Of a stretch of 15,159 bases of DNA, positions 1 to 7,682 are shown in pieces. A program made the translations under genes and the position numbers. Numbering within the stretch: position 1 is the first letter of the stretch; each line of letters starts with the position of its first letter. Under the pieces are notes generated by a model. It had not been told where the DNA came from. It saw nothing but the letters and a program-made list of their open reading frames with translations, and ran no database searches. Source of the DNA: Myxococcales bacterium UBA5297 (GTDB lineage: Bacteria; Myxococcota; Myxococcia; Myxococcales; UBA5297); NCBI GenBank assembly GCA_002408385.1, contig DHSB01000099.1, positions 108,684 to 123,842 of the forward strand. The letters are read 5' to 3'.

Positions 1-2
1 AG

Positions 3-1538
3 AAGGCGCAGCGCCTGCCCGACGGGCTCGCGGCGCGCGTGGTGGCCGAGGTCGCCTCGGGCGTCCACTTCGCGCACCTGGCGGGCAACGAGGACGGCCT
101 GCCGCTCGTGCACGGGGACCTTCGGCCCGAGACCCTGATGCTCACCTTCGAGGGCGCGGCGAAGGTCTCGGGCTACGGCGCTCTCTCGGTCGCTCCGCGC
201 GAGCCGGGTGGCAAGCGCGTGCCTGGCCGGCGCAAGTACGCCGCACCCGAGCAGATCCTCGGCGGCCGCAGCGCCATGACCCCGCAGACCGACATCTTCC
301 TGCTCGGGCTCGTGCTCTGGGAGGCGCTCACCGGCGCGATTCCGTTCCAGGATTGCGAGGATCCGGATCAGGCGGTGCTCGAAAAGGAGCTGCCGCTCGA
401 CTCTCCCCACATCCCCGAGAAGCTGCGGGCGGTCATCGCGCGGGCGACTGCGAAGAAGGGAAACGCGCGCTTCGCTTCGGCGCTCGAGCTCAAGCTCGCG
501 ATAGAGGAGGCCGTCGAGCCCCTGCCTTCGTCGGAGGAGTTGGCGAGCTGGCTGACCGCGAGGTTTGCGGGGGACCTGTCGGTCGAAGATCGAAAGCGAC
601 GCATCGAGAAGGCGCTCGCACAGAACGCCCATCCGGCGCCCAAGACCATCGATACACCTCAGGCTCCCGTCAAGGCGCCTGCGCCGCCTGCCCAGGCACC
701 TGTGCCGCATCCGGTTCCGGCGCCAGCGGCGCAGGCATCGGGGGCCAGCGCGCCTCGCGAGCCGAGCGTGGGGCGGCAACCGCCGTATCTGATCGCCGGC
801 GTCGGCGCAGCGCTCATTCTCTTGGCGGTCTTCTACGCGCTTCGCGTGGCGAATACCCCGGCACCCGTGCCGCAAGTCGCGCTCGATGAGACCGAGCTTC
901 CGGTCCTGGTCGCGCAACCGCCGCCGGTCATGACCGAGACCCCTCCTGCGCCGCCCGTGTCGGAACCTTCGCCGCAAGCCGACGGAGCGCCTGCGGCCAG
1001 CGCACCGCCGCCTGCGCTGGCGAGGAACCCGGCACCCTCGGCGCCGACGGACGAAGAATCGGCGCTCGCCCTGCCTTCGTTCGAGGATCTCACCCTGCCC
1101 ACCCTGGATCTCTTCGCCATCCCCGACGTCGACGTCTGGGCCGGGGGCAAGCGCCTCGGGCATACGCCGCTTCAGGCTCGCCTTGCCTCGGGGCGCCATA
1201 CGCTGACGCTGAAGAACAAGCGGCTTGCCATCGACGTGAAGCGCGAAATCGAGGTGCAGCCCCAGGGGATCACGCGGCTCGACCTTTGGGTCGGGGTTGG
1301 CAGCGTCGGAGTACACGCTCCCGAAGGCTCGTCGGTCTACGTCGACGGCAAGCTCCACGGCAAGACGCCGCTCGAGAAGCGCATCGAGCTCTACGAGGGC
1401 AGCTACCAGCTTCGCGTCGACATGAACGGCACCGAGTGGAAGCAGAGCTTCTCGCTCAAGGACGGCGACCTGCTCAACTTCGACGTGGGCATCGCGCGCA
1501 AACAGGCCGAGCGCAAGGAGGCGATCGCGACGGAGTAG
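3..1538 (+). CDS. PEGA-domain Ser/Thr kinase-like protein, probable pseudokinase (5' end outside window)
   Basis: The reading frame is open to the left edge, so the N-lobe (glycine loop, catalytic Lys) is not visible. Residues are counted from the GTG at 39. The C-lobe shows HGDLRPET (25-32) where active kinases have HRDLKPEN, and VSGYG (43-47) where they have ADFG. The catalytic-loop Asp is kept, but the metal-binding Asn is Thr and the DFG Asp is Gly. The APE motif (AAPEQ, 68-72) and subdomain IX (TDIFLLG, 84-90) are intact. A Pro/Ala-rich linker (about 198-248), one membrane segment (about 249-268), a second Pro/Ala-rich stretch, and two PEGA-like repeats (about 363-415 and 421-482, with VDGKLHGKTPLEKR) follow. 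Membrane topology would place the kinase-like domain in the cytoplasm and the PEGA repeats outside. The fold is clear; loss of activity is inferred from the missing residues. The gene converges on the lipoprotein gene. Confidence 0.88.
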   Translation, partial: KAQRLPDGLAARVVAEVASGVHFAHLAGNEDGLPLVHGDLRPETLMLTFEGAAKVSGYGALSVAPREPGGKRVPGRRKYAAPEQILGGRSAMTPQTDIFLLGLVLWEALTGAIPFQDCEDPDQAVLEKELPLDSPHIPEKLRAVIARATAKKGNARFASALELKLAIEEAVEPLPSSEELASWLTARFAGDLSVEDRKRRIEKALAQNAHPAPKTIDTPQAPVKAPAPPAQAPVPHPVPAPAAQASGASAPREPSVGRQPPYLIAGVGAALILLAVFYALRVANTPAPVPQVALDETELPVLVAQPPPVMTETPPAPPVSEPSPQADGAPAASAPPPALARNPAPSAPTDEESALALPSFEDLTLPTLDLFAIPDVDVWAGGKRLGHTPLQARLASGRHTLTLKNKRLAIDVKREIEVQPQGITRLDLWVGVGSVGVHAPEGSSVYVDGKLHGKTPLEKRIELYEGSYQLRVDMNGTEWKQSFSLKDGDLLNFDVGIARKQAERKEAIATE

Positions 1539-1597
1539 GCCTGCCCCGCTCTGCGCGATCGCGGTCGACGGTCCGAGTGGAGAACGAAGCTCCTGAA

Positions 1598-1653
1598 CCC
1601 GCGATGCGGGAGAAGCAAGTCTCAAGACCCCTCTTCCCGCACCTGCGCGGGAG
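1598..1653. terminator. Two small hairpins between convergent genes (possible terminators)
   Basis: In the 256 bp between the converging genes, CCCGC-GAT-GCGGG (1598-1610) and a second hairpin with the same five-base stem (1636-1640 with 1647-1651, extendable by a T-A and a T-G pair to 1634-1653) lie 60-115 bp past the kinase-like gene's stop. Neither has a T-tract on either strand, so intrinsic termination is only a possibility. Nothing else recognisable was seen in 1539-1794. Confidence 0.25.
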
Positions 1654-1794
1654 CGGAGATTTCGACCGGCGCGGGCGCAGTGAGCCCCGGGGCCAATCGC
1701 GTCGGCGACCTCGAGACCCTGAGGTCGCTCATCGGCGACGCGGTGACTCGCACGCCGCCCTCGGCTTCGCTCGGGGTGCCCGGGGCCGACCTCG

Positions 1795-4005
1795 TCAGTC
1801 GTCGATGGTCACGCCGTCGAAGTAGCTCTCGTCGAAGACGCTCTCGAGGTTGTGCCACGGCGGCAGCGCTCGCCGCGAGCCCGGATGCGACCAGCTCGAG
1901 GGCTTCCACTTCGAGGGCGCGTAGACGATCCCGGTGTTGAGGTAGCGCTGGTCGTCGCTGTCGATGACGTTGACGTCGCGCTTGCCGGGCATCGTCGGCG
2001 AGCCGTACTGCGAGAAGACCGCGTAGCGGTAGTCGAAGCCGCCATTGGTCGAGGTGCCCTGCGACGAGTAGTACTTGAAGCCCACCACGTTCGAGCGCCA
2101 GGTCGTGTATTCGTTGCCTTGCAGGTCGATGAACGAGAGGAAGACCACGGCGTGGCCGCTGCCCGTCGTTCGGTTCAGGTTGATGAACGAGCCGGGCGTC
2201 AGCTCCTCGAACGGCACGGTCTGTCCCAGTCCGAAGTGGCGCAGCGCGTCGGCGGTGCCCCAGGTACCGATGTCGTGGTTGACCCAGATATGCGCGCGGA
2301 TGTTGGCGGCGTTGAGGCTGCGCCAGCTCGCTATCGGCAGGAAGTTGAAGACCGAGTTGTCGCCCGTCTCCCGCGCGTAGATCTGCATGGCGACGAGCAG
2401 GGTCTCCATCGCCGCCGCCACGCACATCGTCAGGGGCGGCGAGGTCGCGTTGACCGTGCCGTGCGAGCCGTACTGGAGGTTGTGGGTGAGCGCGGCGCTG
2501 CCGTAGCCGAGCCGGGCCCAGTTCGCCTCGATCTCGTTGACCGCTTTCAGGATGTAGCTGTTGAAGGTCTCGTTTGCGGGCACGTTCTTCGGGCGGAAGG
2601 TCGCGTCGAGGACGTACTCGCCGTGCATGCTGCGGTAGCTGTCGAGCGAGAGGTAGTAGACGCCCGGCTGGAGCAGCGCGTAGACGCCGAGGTTGCTGCG
2701 CGCGATCAGGGTGAGCGGCTGCAGCGACGAGAGCAGGTGCACGTCGATGTCCACGCCGCTCGGCTCGGGCGCCTGGATTTCGGCGTAGAAGCGCGTCGGC
2801 GCGGTGATCTTGAAGGCGTAGATGAACTCCTTGCCGGACTCGTCGACGGTGTTGGGCGGGTAGGTATCAAAGACGTCGGAGATCGCGCTGGAGGTGTTGC
2901 GTCGGTCGGTGAAGACGAAGTGCGGGGAGGTGGTGCTGATGATGAAGGGGTTTGCGACCGTTCCGTTTTGCGTCGTGCAGGCGTCGCCCCGGCCGTCGCT
3001 GTTGTAGTCGGCCTGGTCCGCGTTGGTCGTGTCCGGGCAGTTGTCCTGGGCGTCCGGGACCCCGTCGCCGTCGCGATCGGCGGGCGGCGCGTCGCAGGCG
3101 TCGCCGACGCCGTCGCCGTCCGAGTCGGTCTGGCTCGGGTTCGGGGTGTCGGGGCAGTTGTCCTGGGCGTCCGGAATCCCGTCGCCGTCGCGGTCCGGCG
3201 GAGGCGGCTCGCAGGCGTCGCCGACGCCGTCGCCGTCCGAGTCGGTCTGGCTCGGGTTCGGGGTGTCGGGGCAGTTGTCCTGAGCGTCCGGAATCCCGTC
3301 GCCGTCGCGGTCCGGTGGGGGCTCGCAGGCGTCTCCCACCCCGTCGCGGTCGGAGTCGGCTTGGTCCGGGTTTGCCGTGTCCGGGCAGTTGTCCTGAGCG
3401 TCCGGGACCCCATCGCCGTCGCGATCCGGTGGCGCCTCCTCGCAGGCGTCGCCGACCCCGTCGCCGTCCGAGTCGGCCTGGTCGGGGTTCGCGTTGTAGG
3501 GGCAGTTGTCCTGAGCGTCCGGGACGCCGTCGCCGTCCGCGTCGGGCGGGACCTCGCAGGCGTCGCCGGTCCCATCGCCGTCCTCGTCGGCCTGGTCCGG
3601 GTTGGGGATGTCCGGGCAGTTGTCGTCGGAGTCCGGGACGCCGTCGCCGTCCGCGTCGGGCGGGACCTCGCAGGCGGCGCCGGTGCCGTCGCCGTCCGCG
3701 TCGGCCTGGTCCGGGTTGGGGATGTCGGGGCAGTTGTCCTGCGCGTCCGGGACGCCGTCGCCGTCCGCGTCGGGCGGGACTTCGCAGGCGTCGCCGGTCC
3801 CATCGCCGTCCTCGTCGGCCTGGTCCGGGTTGGGGATGTCGGGGCAGTTGTCGTCGGAGTCGGCGACCCCGTCGCCATCGCGGTCCGCTTGCGCGCCCGG
3901 GCAGGGCGGGGCCGCCCCGTCGGCAGGGCATTCGAGAGAGATGGTCGCCTCGCCGCAGGCGGCGAAGACCAGAATCAGGGCCCAGGTGAAGAGATGGCGC
4001 CTCAT
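1795..4005 (-). CDS. Lipoprotein with eight TSP3 repeats, a PPC-like domain and a C-terminal cysteine peptidase-like domain
   Basis: The 736-residue protein starts with MRRHLFTWALILVFAAC, a lipoprotein signal peptide with the lipidated Cys at 17. Two ATGs stand in tandem (4006-4008 and 4003-4005). The second is chosen because GGAG lies six bases before it; upstream in-frame extension gives no plausible leader. Residues about 41-343 are eight thrombospondin type 3 calcium-binding units (DxDGDGxPDxxDNCP...DGVGDACE). Residues about 390-470 look like a PPC-type beta-sandwich. The C-terminal domain has TMCVAAAMETLL (candidate nucleophile Cys528) and TGSGHAVVFLSF (candidate His618), then WRSN and GFKYYSSQ, the layout of papain/NlpC-like peptidases or amidases. 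It is probably an outer-membrane or surface protein with the TSP3 array as a stiff, Ca-dependent spacer. The substrate is unknown; cell-wall peptide or protein are both possible. The peptidase assignment rests on motif order only. Confidence 0.85.
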   Translation of the reverse strand: MRRHLFTWALILVFAACGEATISLECPADGAAPPCPGAQADRDGDGVADSDDNCPDIPNPDQADEDGDGTGDACEVPPDADGDGVPDAQDNCPDIPNPDQADADGDGTGAACEVPPDADGDGVPDSDDNCPDIPNPDQADEDGDGTGDACEVPPDADGDGVPDAQDNCPYNANPDQADSDGDGVGDACEEAPPDRDGDGVPDAQDNCPDTANPDQADSDRDGVGDACEPPPDRDGDGIPDAQDNCPDTPNPSQTDSDGDGVGDACEPPPPDRDGDGIPDAQDNCPDTPNPSQTDSDGDGVGDACDAPPADRDGDGVPDAQDNCPDTTNADQADYNSDGRGDACTTQNGTVANPFIISTTSPHFVFTDRRNTSSAISDVFDTYPPNTVDESGKEFIYAFKITAPTRFYAEIQAPEPSGVDIDVHLLSSLQPLTLIARSNLGVYALLQPGVYYLSLDSYRSMHGEYVLDATFRPKNVPANETFNSYILKAVNEIEANWARLGYGSAALTHNLQYGSHGTVNATSPPLTMCVAAAMETLLVAMQIYARETGDNSVFNFLPIASWRSLNAANIRAHIWVNHDIGTWGTADALRHFGLGQTVPFEELTPGSFINLNRTTGSGHAVVFLSFIDLQGNEYTTWRSNVVGFKYYSSQGTSTNGGFDYRYAVFSQYGSPTMPGKRDVNVIDSDDQRYLNTGIVYAPSKWKPSSWSHPGSRRALPPWHNLESVFDESYFDGVTIDD
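2977..3885 (-). repeat. Tandem TSP3-coding array, eight units of 114-117 bp
   Basis: Units start (minus-strand reading) at about 3885, 3771, 3657, 3543, 3426, 3312, 3195 and 3078, with 38-39 codons each. Each codes for an aspartate-rich calcium-binding loop pair with two Cys. At DNA level 3092-3197 and 3209-3314 differ at about one base (offset 117 bp), and 3554-3633 and 3782-3861 also differ at about one base (offset 228 bp, two units). This indicates recent duplication in one-unit and two-unit steps. Unit 2 has GAACE instead of GDACE, unit 5 has an Arg in a DGDG loop, and the last unit is degenerate. Confidence 0.93.
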
Positions 4006-4039
4006 CATCAGCTCCGGGGATCGGGGGTGCGAAGCAACG

Positions 4040-4045
4040 ATTGTA
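4040..4045 (-). promoter_or_regulatory. Candidate -10 element (TACAAT) for the TSP3 lipoprotein gene
   Basis: Read on the minus strand, TACAAT matches five of six bases of the bacterial -10 consensus and lies 34 bp before the chosen ATG. This would give a leader of about 28 nt carrying the GGAG ribosome site. No convincing -35 hexamer stands 17-18 bp upstream, so this is a weak call. Confidence 0.3.
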
Positions 4046-4170
4046 CGCCCGACGGCCGCCAGGAGGCCGTGGGAGGACGGACCGACCCGAAGAACAGGGG
4101 CTGTGCTTCGTTGGCGGACCGCGAGACCGAGGGGCGGCGAAGCGGGCTTGGGGCGGAAACTCGGCAGCTC

Positions 4171-4376
4171 GAGCGTCGGGAGGGCCAGATTCGGCTGCAA
4201 CTCGCGCGATCGAGCGTCGATCGACCGAGTTTTCGTTGCTTATTGGCGTTTTCGAGCGTCAATCGCCCGAGTTTCCCCGAAAACTCGCGCGATCGAGTCT
4301 CGATCGAGCCCGTATTGTCTGCGATTCGGATTTCCGAGTCTCGATCTCGAGCTGCAGGAACACTCGGGCGGTGCGC
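4171..4376. repeat. Diverged intergenic tandem repeat, period 41-42 bp, about five units
   Basis: Units begin at 4171, 4212, 4254, 4295 and 4336, each with GAG(C/T)(G/C)TC, mostly followed by (G/A)ATCG. Unit lengths are 41, 42, 41 and 41 bp. Units 1 and 3 end with ACTCGCGCGATC, while units 2 and 4 end with a T-rich tail (GGCGTTTTC, CGGATTTCC), so there is an alternating two-unit pattern. The 26 bp at 4199-4224 and 4282-4307 match at 24 positions. GAGTTTTCG (4227-4235) and CGAAAACTC (4278-4286) are inverted copies. A 41 bp period breaks reading frame, so this is not coding. Unit 5 is only similar over its first 10-11 bases. Confidence 0.7.
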
Positions 4377-4471
4377 TTCTTGGGGAGAGCGGCTTTGTGG
4401 CGGCGAAAGGACCCGCTGCCGAGGCCCCTCCGAATGGGGAGGTGGTGGTCCGGGAGCAGGTCGCTCGAGCT

Positions 4472-5548
4472 TCAGCGCTTGCGGACCAGGGTGGGCGCCT
4501 CGTCGAAGCCCGCGTCGCCTGGTTTCGCTGCGCCGCCTTCGGCGGCCCGGGTGAGCGGCTCGGCGTCGAGATAGGCGAGGATCCGGCTCACCGTCGACTG
4601 GCTCTTTTCGCTGTGAGGAAGGCGCGCCGGGCCGAAGGTGCGCTCGACGAGGCGGCCGAGCGACAGCGAATTGGTCACCAAGCTCAGCGAGCGCTGCGCG
4701 TCCTCGAGCGCCTCAAGGAAGTCGGCGGCGGTCTGGAAGCGATCGTCCGGCCTCTTCCGCAGCGCGCGCGCCAGCAGCGCGTCGATCTGCGCGGGGAGTG
4801 CGGGATTGATCGACGAGGCCGGCGCGGGCGGCTCGGGGTTCGTCACCGCGTCGAAGACTGCCCGCATCGACTTGCCGGCGAACGGCACGCGTCCGGTGAC
4901 GAGCTCGTAGAGTACGATGCCGAGCGCGAAGAGGTCGGCGCGCGAGTCTATCGGCTCGCCAAGGATTTGCTCGGGCGCCATGTAGCCGACCTTGCCCTTG
5001 ATGAGGCCGATGGTCGTCGTCTTCTGTGAGCCCTTCACCTTGGCCACGCCGAAGTCGGCGAGCTTCACGGCCCCGTCGAAGCTGAGCAGCACGTTCGACG
5101 GCGAGACGTCGCGGTGGACGATGGGCTGCGGCCCGGCGCCCAGCGAGAAGGTGTGCGCGTGGTGCAGCGCGAGGCAGAGGTTGGTCGCGATGAACAGACT
5201 CGCCTCGAGCGGCAGCGTTCGCCCCGACCGGACGAGCTGCTCTTCGAGCCGCGCCAGCGATTCGCCGAACAGGTACTCCATCGCCAGGTAGTGGATCTGG
5301 CCTTCGACCCCGAGATCGAAGATCTGGACGATGTTCGGATGCGACAGGCGCGCGGCGATGCGCGCCTCGTCGAGGAACATGCGGACGAAGTGCTCGTCGC
5401 TCGCGAGGTGCGGGAGGATCTGCTTGATGGCGACCGGCTTCTCGAAGCCCTCGGGCCCCTCGTGCACCGCCAGGAAGACCTCAGCCATTCCGCCGGTGGC
5501 GATCTTGCGAAGCACCGAGTATCTGCCCAGCCGCGTTCCAGCTTCCAC
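4472..5548 (-). CDS. Serine/threonine protein kinase (PknB-like, cytoplasmic)
   Basis: The 358-residue protein carries all hallmarks of an active Hanks-type kinase: glycine loop IATGGMAEV (16-24), VAIK with catalytic Lys42, Glu61 in helix C, HRDVSPSN (145-152; Asp147, Asn152), DFG (165-167), APE (191-193) and DLFALGIVLYELVTG (205-219). The catalytic domain ends near residue 285. A short tail with no membrane segment follows and finishes with EAPTLVRKR. It should phosphorylate protein Ser/Thr in the cytoplasm; the substrate is unknown. The start is GTG at 5546-5548: it gives the usual short lead (EAGTRLGRYSVLRKI), no upstream in-frame start fits, and no Shine-Dalgarno precedes it. A strong promoter almost abuts it. 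It lies 52 bp after the AsmA gene on the same strand but has its own promoter. Confidence 0.95.
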   Translation of the reverse strand: MEAGTRLGRYSVLRKIATGGMAEVFLAVHEGPEGFEKPVAIKQILPHLASDEHFVRMFLDEARIAARLSHPNIVQIFDLGVEGQIHYLAMEYLFGESLARLEEQLVRSGRTLPLEASLFIATNLCLALHHAHTFSLGAGPQPIVHRDVSPSNVLLSFDGAVKLADFGVAKVKGSQKTTTIGLIKGKVGYMAPEQILGEPIDSRADLFALGIVLYELVTGRVPFAGKSMRAVFDAVTNPEPPAPASSINPALPAQIDALLARALRKRPDDRFQTAADFLEALEDAQRSLSLVTNSLSLGRLVERTFGPARLPHSEKSQSTVSRILAYLDAEPLTRAAEGGAAKPGDAGFDEAPTLVRKR

Positions 5549-5556
5549 GAGCGCGG

Positions 5557-5586
5557 ATGCTATGGGCGCGGCTCAGGTCCGGTCAA
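5557..5586 (-). promoter_or_regulatory. Promoter of the Ser/Thr kinase gene (TTGACC-N18-TAGCAT), likely leaderless
   Basis: On the minus strand TTGACC (5586-5581) and TAGCAT (5562-5557) are separated by 18 bp. Only eight bases lie between the -10 element and the GTG start at 5548, so a start site six to seven bases after the -10 would leave a leader of zero to two nucleotides. This agrees with the absence of a ribosome binding site. The same architecture occurs at 9700-9729. Confidence 0.55.
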
Positions 5587-5600
5587 ATCGCGGCGCGGGC

Positions 5601-7583
5601 TCACTGCCGGTCTTTGCTGCCGTCCCCGAAGCGGCGAAGCAGCCCGTCGGCCTGGTCGCGCAGGCCGCGGCGGAGCCGACCGGAGGCCATCTCCTGGGCG
5701 ATGGCCTGGGGTGAGACGTGGAGGGACGGCTCGCGCAGGGTGCCGGTGATCGAGGCGGGCACCTCCACCGGTGAGCGCGGCTGGAGGCGATCGCCGCTGA
5801 TCTGGCGCACGAAGTCAGGGGCGAAGAAGACCTCGCCGGTCAGATCGAGGCGCCAGTCGAGGCCGATGGTCCCGGAGAAGCGCGCGCTGCCGAAGTCTGA
5901 GGAGAAGGTGAGGGGGCTGATCAGGCGCATCGCGCCGTTGCGCAGGGCGAAGGAGAGCTCGAGGTTTTCGAGCGGGGTCGTCCCCGGCCCGCCCGCAGCG
6001 CCGGCGCCTCCAAACCCTTGGCCGATGATCTCGAGGGCCCGGGCGAGCGGCTCGGCGAGCACGTTTCGCATGTCGTAGCCCTGGAGCGTCCCGTCGAGCA
6101 GGGACAGCGTTCCCTCGCCGGTCATCGACTCGCGCAAGCGCTGCCAGTCGTTGCCGCGGCCGCTCAGGTTCAGAGTGGCGCCGAGCACGCCGGTCACCGG
6201 GGCGGCACCAGCGGTCTCGGAGAGCGCGCGCCCGAGGTCGGTGCCTTCGAGCCGCGTGTCGAGCTGCCATGGGGGCAGCGCCTCGCGCAGGTCGATGCTC
6301 GCGCCGCCGATGTTCAGGGTGCCGCCGTAGAGCTGCGCGCTCGCTTGCTGCACCGAGAAGACGCCTTCCCGCAGGCTGACTCGGGCCGCGACGTCGGTGG
6401 CGAGGAGCCTGCCGGAGGTGAGGCGCCCGAGGGCGAGGGCGCCCCGAAGCGTCACGCGCTCGAGCCTGCGGCGCGTCGGCTCGGGCAGCAGCTCCTCGCC
6501 TTCTTTGGCCCGCGCCGGCAGCGCGCCGAGAATCACGTCGAGCGCGAGCTGTTCGCCCTGCAGGTCGAAGTCGCCTCGTGGCGGCGTGGTCGAAAAGCTC
6601 GCCCGCCCGCCGAGCTTCGTTCCCGGGCCGTCGAGCTGGATCTCCTCGAGAGCGACCGTGAGGCCGGGAGCCTGCGGCGCCGAGCTCGCAAGGAAATTGA
6701 AGCTCGAGCGCGCCTTCCCCTCGCGAAGCGCGAGCTCTTCGAGTTGCGCGCTGCCTCGCGCGGCGTAGCCACCGCCTTCGGGCGAGAAGAGCTTGCCGGC
6801 GAGCGAGAACGTGCCTGCCTGAACCAGCTTGTCGAGACCGGCGGGGAGGAGACCAGCCAGGACGTCGAGCGCGGCGGCGTGGATTTCCAGGCTGCCCTGG
6901 ACGCCTTCGGGCTGTCTGTCGAACGAGAGCGCGACGTTCTGCCGCGCCGAGGCGAGCGCGGCCGCCAGGCTGACCGTGAAGGGCTGACCTCTGCCCAGGT
7001 TCGTCGCCACTCCGTCCACTTTGGTCAGCGCCACCCCGACCTGATGCCCTGGCCCGGAGCGGTCGACGATTCGCAGGGTGCCGTGGGCCAGCCGCAGGCT
7101 CGAGACGACCACCTGTCGTTCGGTCTCGCCGCCGAAGAGGCCCTCGTAGCTCCAGGTGCCGTCGGGGGCTCGCTCGAGGTTGACGATGGGGGCCTGCAAC
7201 TCGACGCTGCGCACCTGGACGTTGCGCCCGCGGCTGAAGAGCAGCGGCCAGAGCCGCAGCGTGAAGCTCGCCGAGGGCGCTTCGATGAACGCCAGCCCGC
7301 CGCCGGTGCCCCCGACGCGCAAGTCCTGAAGCTGCACGCTCGGGCGGGGAAAGAGCGAGACCTCGAAGTCTCCGATGGACACCTCGCGGCCGAGCTGAGT
7401 GGAGATGCGCGGTAGGAGCCGCTCGCGCACCTGCGAGCCGACGACCGAGGAGTTGATGGCGAGCACCGGCAAGACGAAGACGAGGACGAGCAGCGCGAGC
7501 ACCGAGAGGACGACGAGAAGCAGCGCCCTTCTTTTCCGCGTGCCCTTCGTTCGAGAGCCGACGCCGTCCTGCCCTTCTTGCAC
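5601..7583 (-). CDS. AsmA family protein, inner-membrane anchored
   Basis: The 660-residue protein has a basic N-terminus (RTKGTRKRR, 11-19), one membrane segment (about 20-42) and a large periplasmic part. The opening of that part, VGSQVRERLLPRISTQLGREVSIGDFEVSLFPRPSVQLQDLRV, is read here as the AsmA N-terminal signature (the quoted stretch spans residues 48-90; key features are LGREV, GDFEVSLFP and LQDL). The C-terminal AsmA-like part (about 471-660) includes GRGNDWQRLRESMTGEGTLS and a Gly-rich insert near 522-534. Length is close to E. coli AsmA (617). AsmA/TamB/YhdP-type proteins form hydrophobic grooves linked to outer-membrane lipid transport and LPS or phospholipid balance; that role is inferred from family. 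The start is GTG, fixed by a TGA five codons upstream and by GAGGA nine bases before it. The methyltransferase gene lies 99 bp upstream on the same strand, so co-transcription is plausible. Confidence 0.9.
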   Translation of the reverse strand: MQEGQDGVGSRTKGTRKRRALLLVVLSVLALLVLVFVLPVLAINSSVVGSQVRERLLPRISTQLGREVSIGDFEVSLFPRPSVQLQDLRVGGTGGGLAFIEAPSASFTLRLWPLLFSRGRNVQVRSVELQAPIVNLERAPDGTWSYEGLFGGETERQVVVSSLRLAHGTLRIVDRSGPGHQVGVALTKVDGVATNLGRGQPFTVSLAAALASARQNVALSFDRQPEGVQGSLEIHAAALDVLAGLLPAGLDKLVQAGTFSLAGKLFSPEGGGYAARGSAQLEELALREGKARSSFNFLASSAPQAPGLTVALEEIQLDGPGTKLGGRASFSTTPPRGDFDLQGEQLALDVILGALPARAKEGEELLPEPTRRRLERVTLRGALALGRLTSGRLLATDVAARVSLREGVFSVQQASAQLYGGTLNIGGASIDLREALPPWQLDTRLEGTDLGRALSETAGAAPVTGVLGATLNLSGRGNDWQRLRESMTGEGTLSLLDGTLQGYDMRNVLAEPLARALEIIGQGFGGAGAAGGPGTTPLENLELSFALRNGAMRLISPLTFSSDFGSARFSGTIGLDWRLDLTGEVFFAPDFVRQISGDRLQPRSPVEVPASITGTLREPSLHVSPQAIAQEMASGRLRRGLRDQADGLLRRFGDGSKDRQ

Positions 7584-7682
7584 CTTTGGGTTTCCTCACC
7601 CCGAAAGTGCGGGCCGGCTGCCGAGGTCGCAAGCGCCCGCGGCGAGCCGCCTCGAGAGCGCTCGGACGCCGTGGGCGCGATG

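Larger units (their letters stand above)
4006..4471. other. 466 bp non-coding stretch between kinase and lipoprotein genes
   Basis: No frame here shows coding character, and the interior (about 4225-4330) is noticeably richer in A+T than its surroundings. It holds the lipoprotein gene's ribosome site and candidate -10 at the left, a diverged 41-42 bp tandem repeat in the middle (4171-4376), and a small hairpin CCTCC-GAATGG-GGAGG at 4427-4442 about 30 bp past the kinase stop. That hairpin has no T-tract and is a weak terminator candidate. Confidence 0.6.

Noticed and set aside
4006..4200. 64-residue N-terminal extension of the TSP3 lipoprotein
   Set aside because: It would bury the lipoprotein signal peptide inside the protein and crosses the candidate promoter and ribosome site.
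4171..4376. CRISPR array
   Set aside because: The period is only 41-42 bp, similarity spreads through most of each unit, units are diverged from each other, and no cas gene is near.
1852..4554. 900-codon open frame on the plus strand, antisense to the TSP3 lipoprotein gene
   Set aside because: It is a shadow of the high-GC repeat-coding strand: the translation is Val/Gly/Arg-rich low complexity, has no domain, and runs through the intergenic repeat array. The minus-strand frame has a signal peptide and clear domains.
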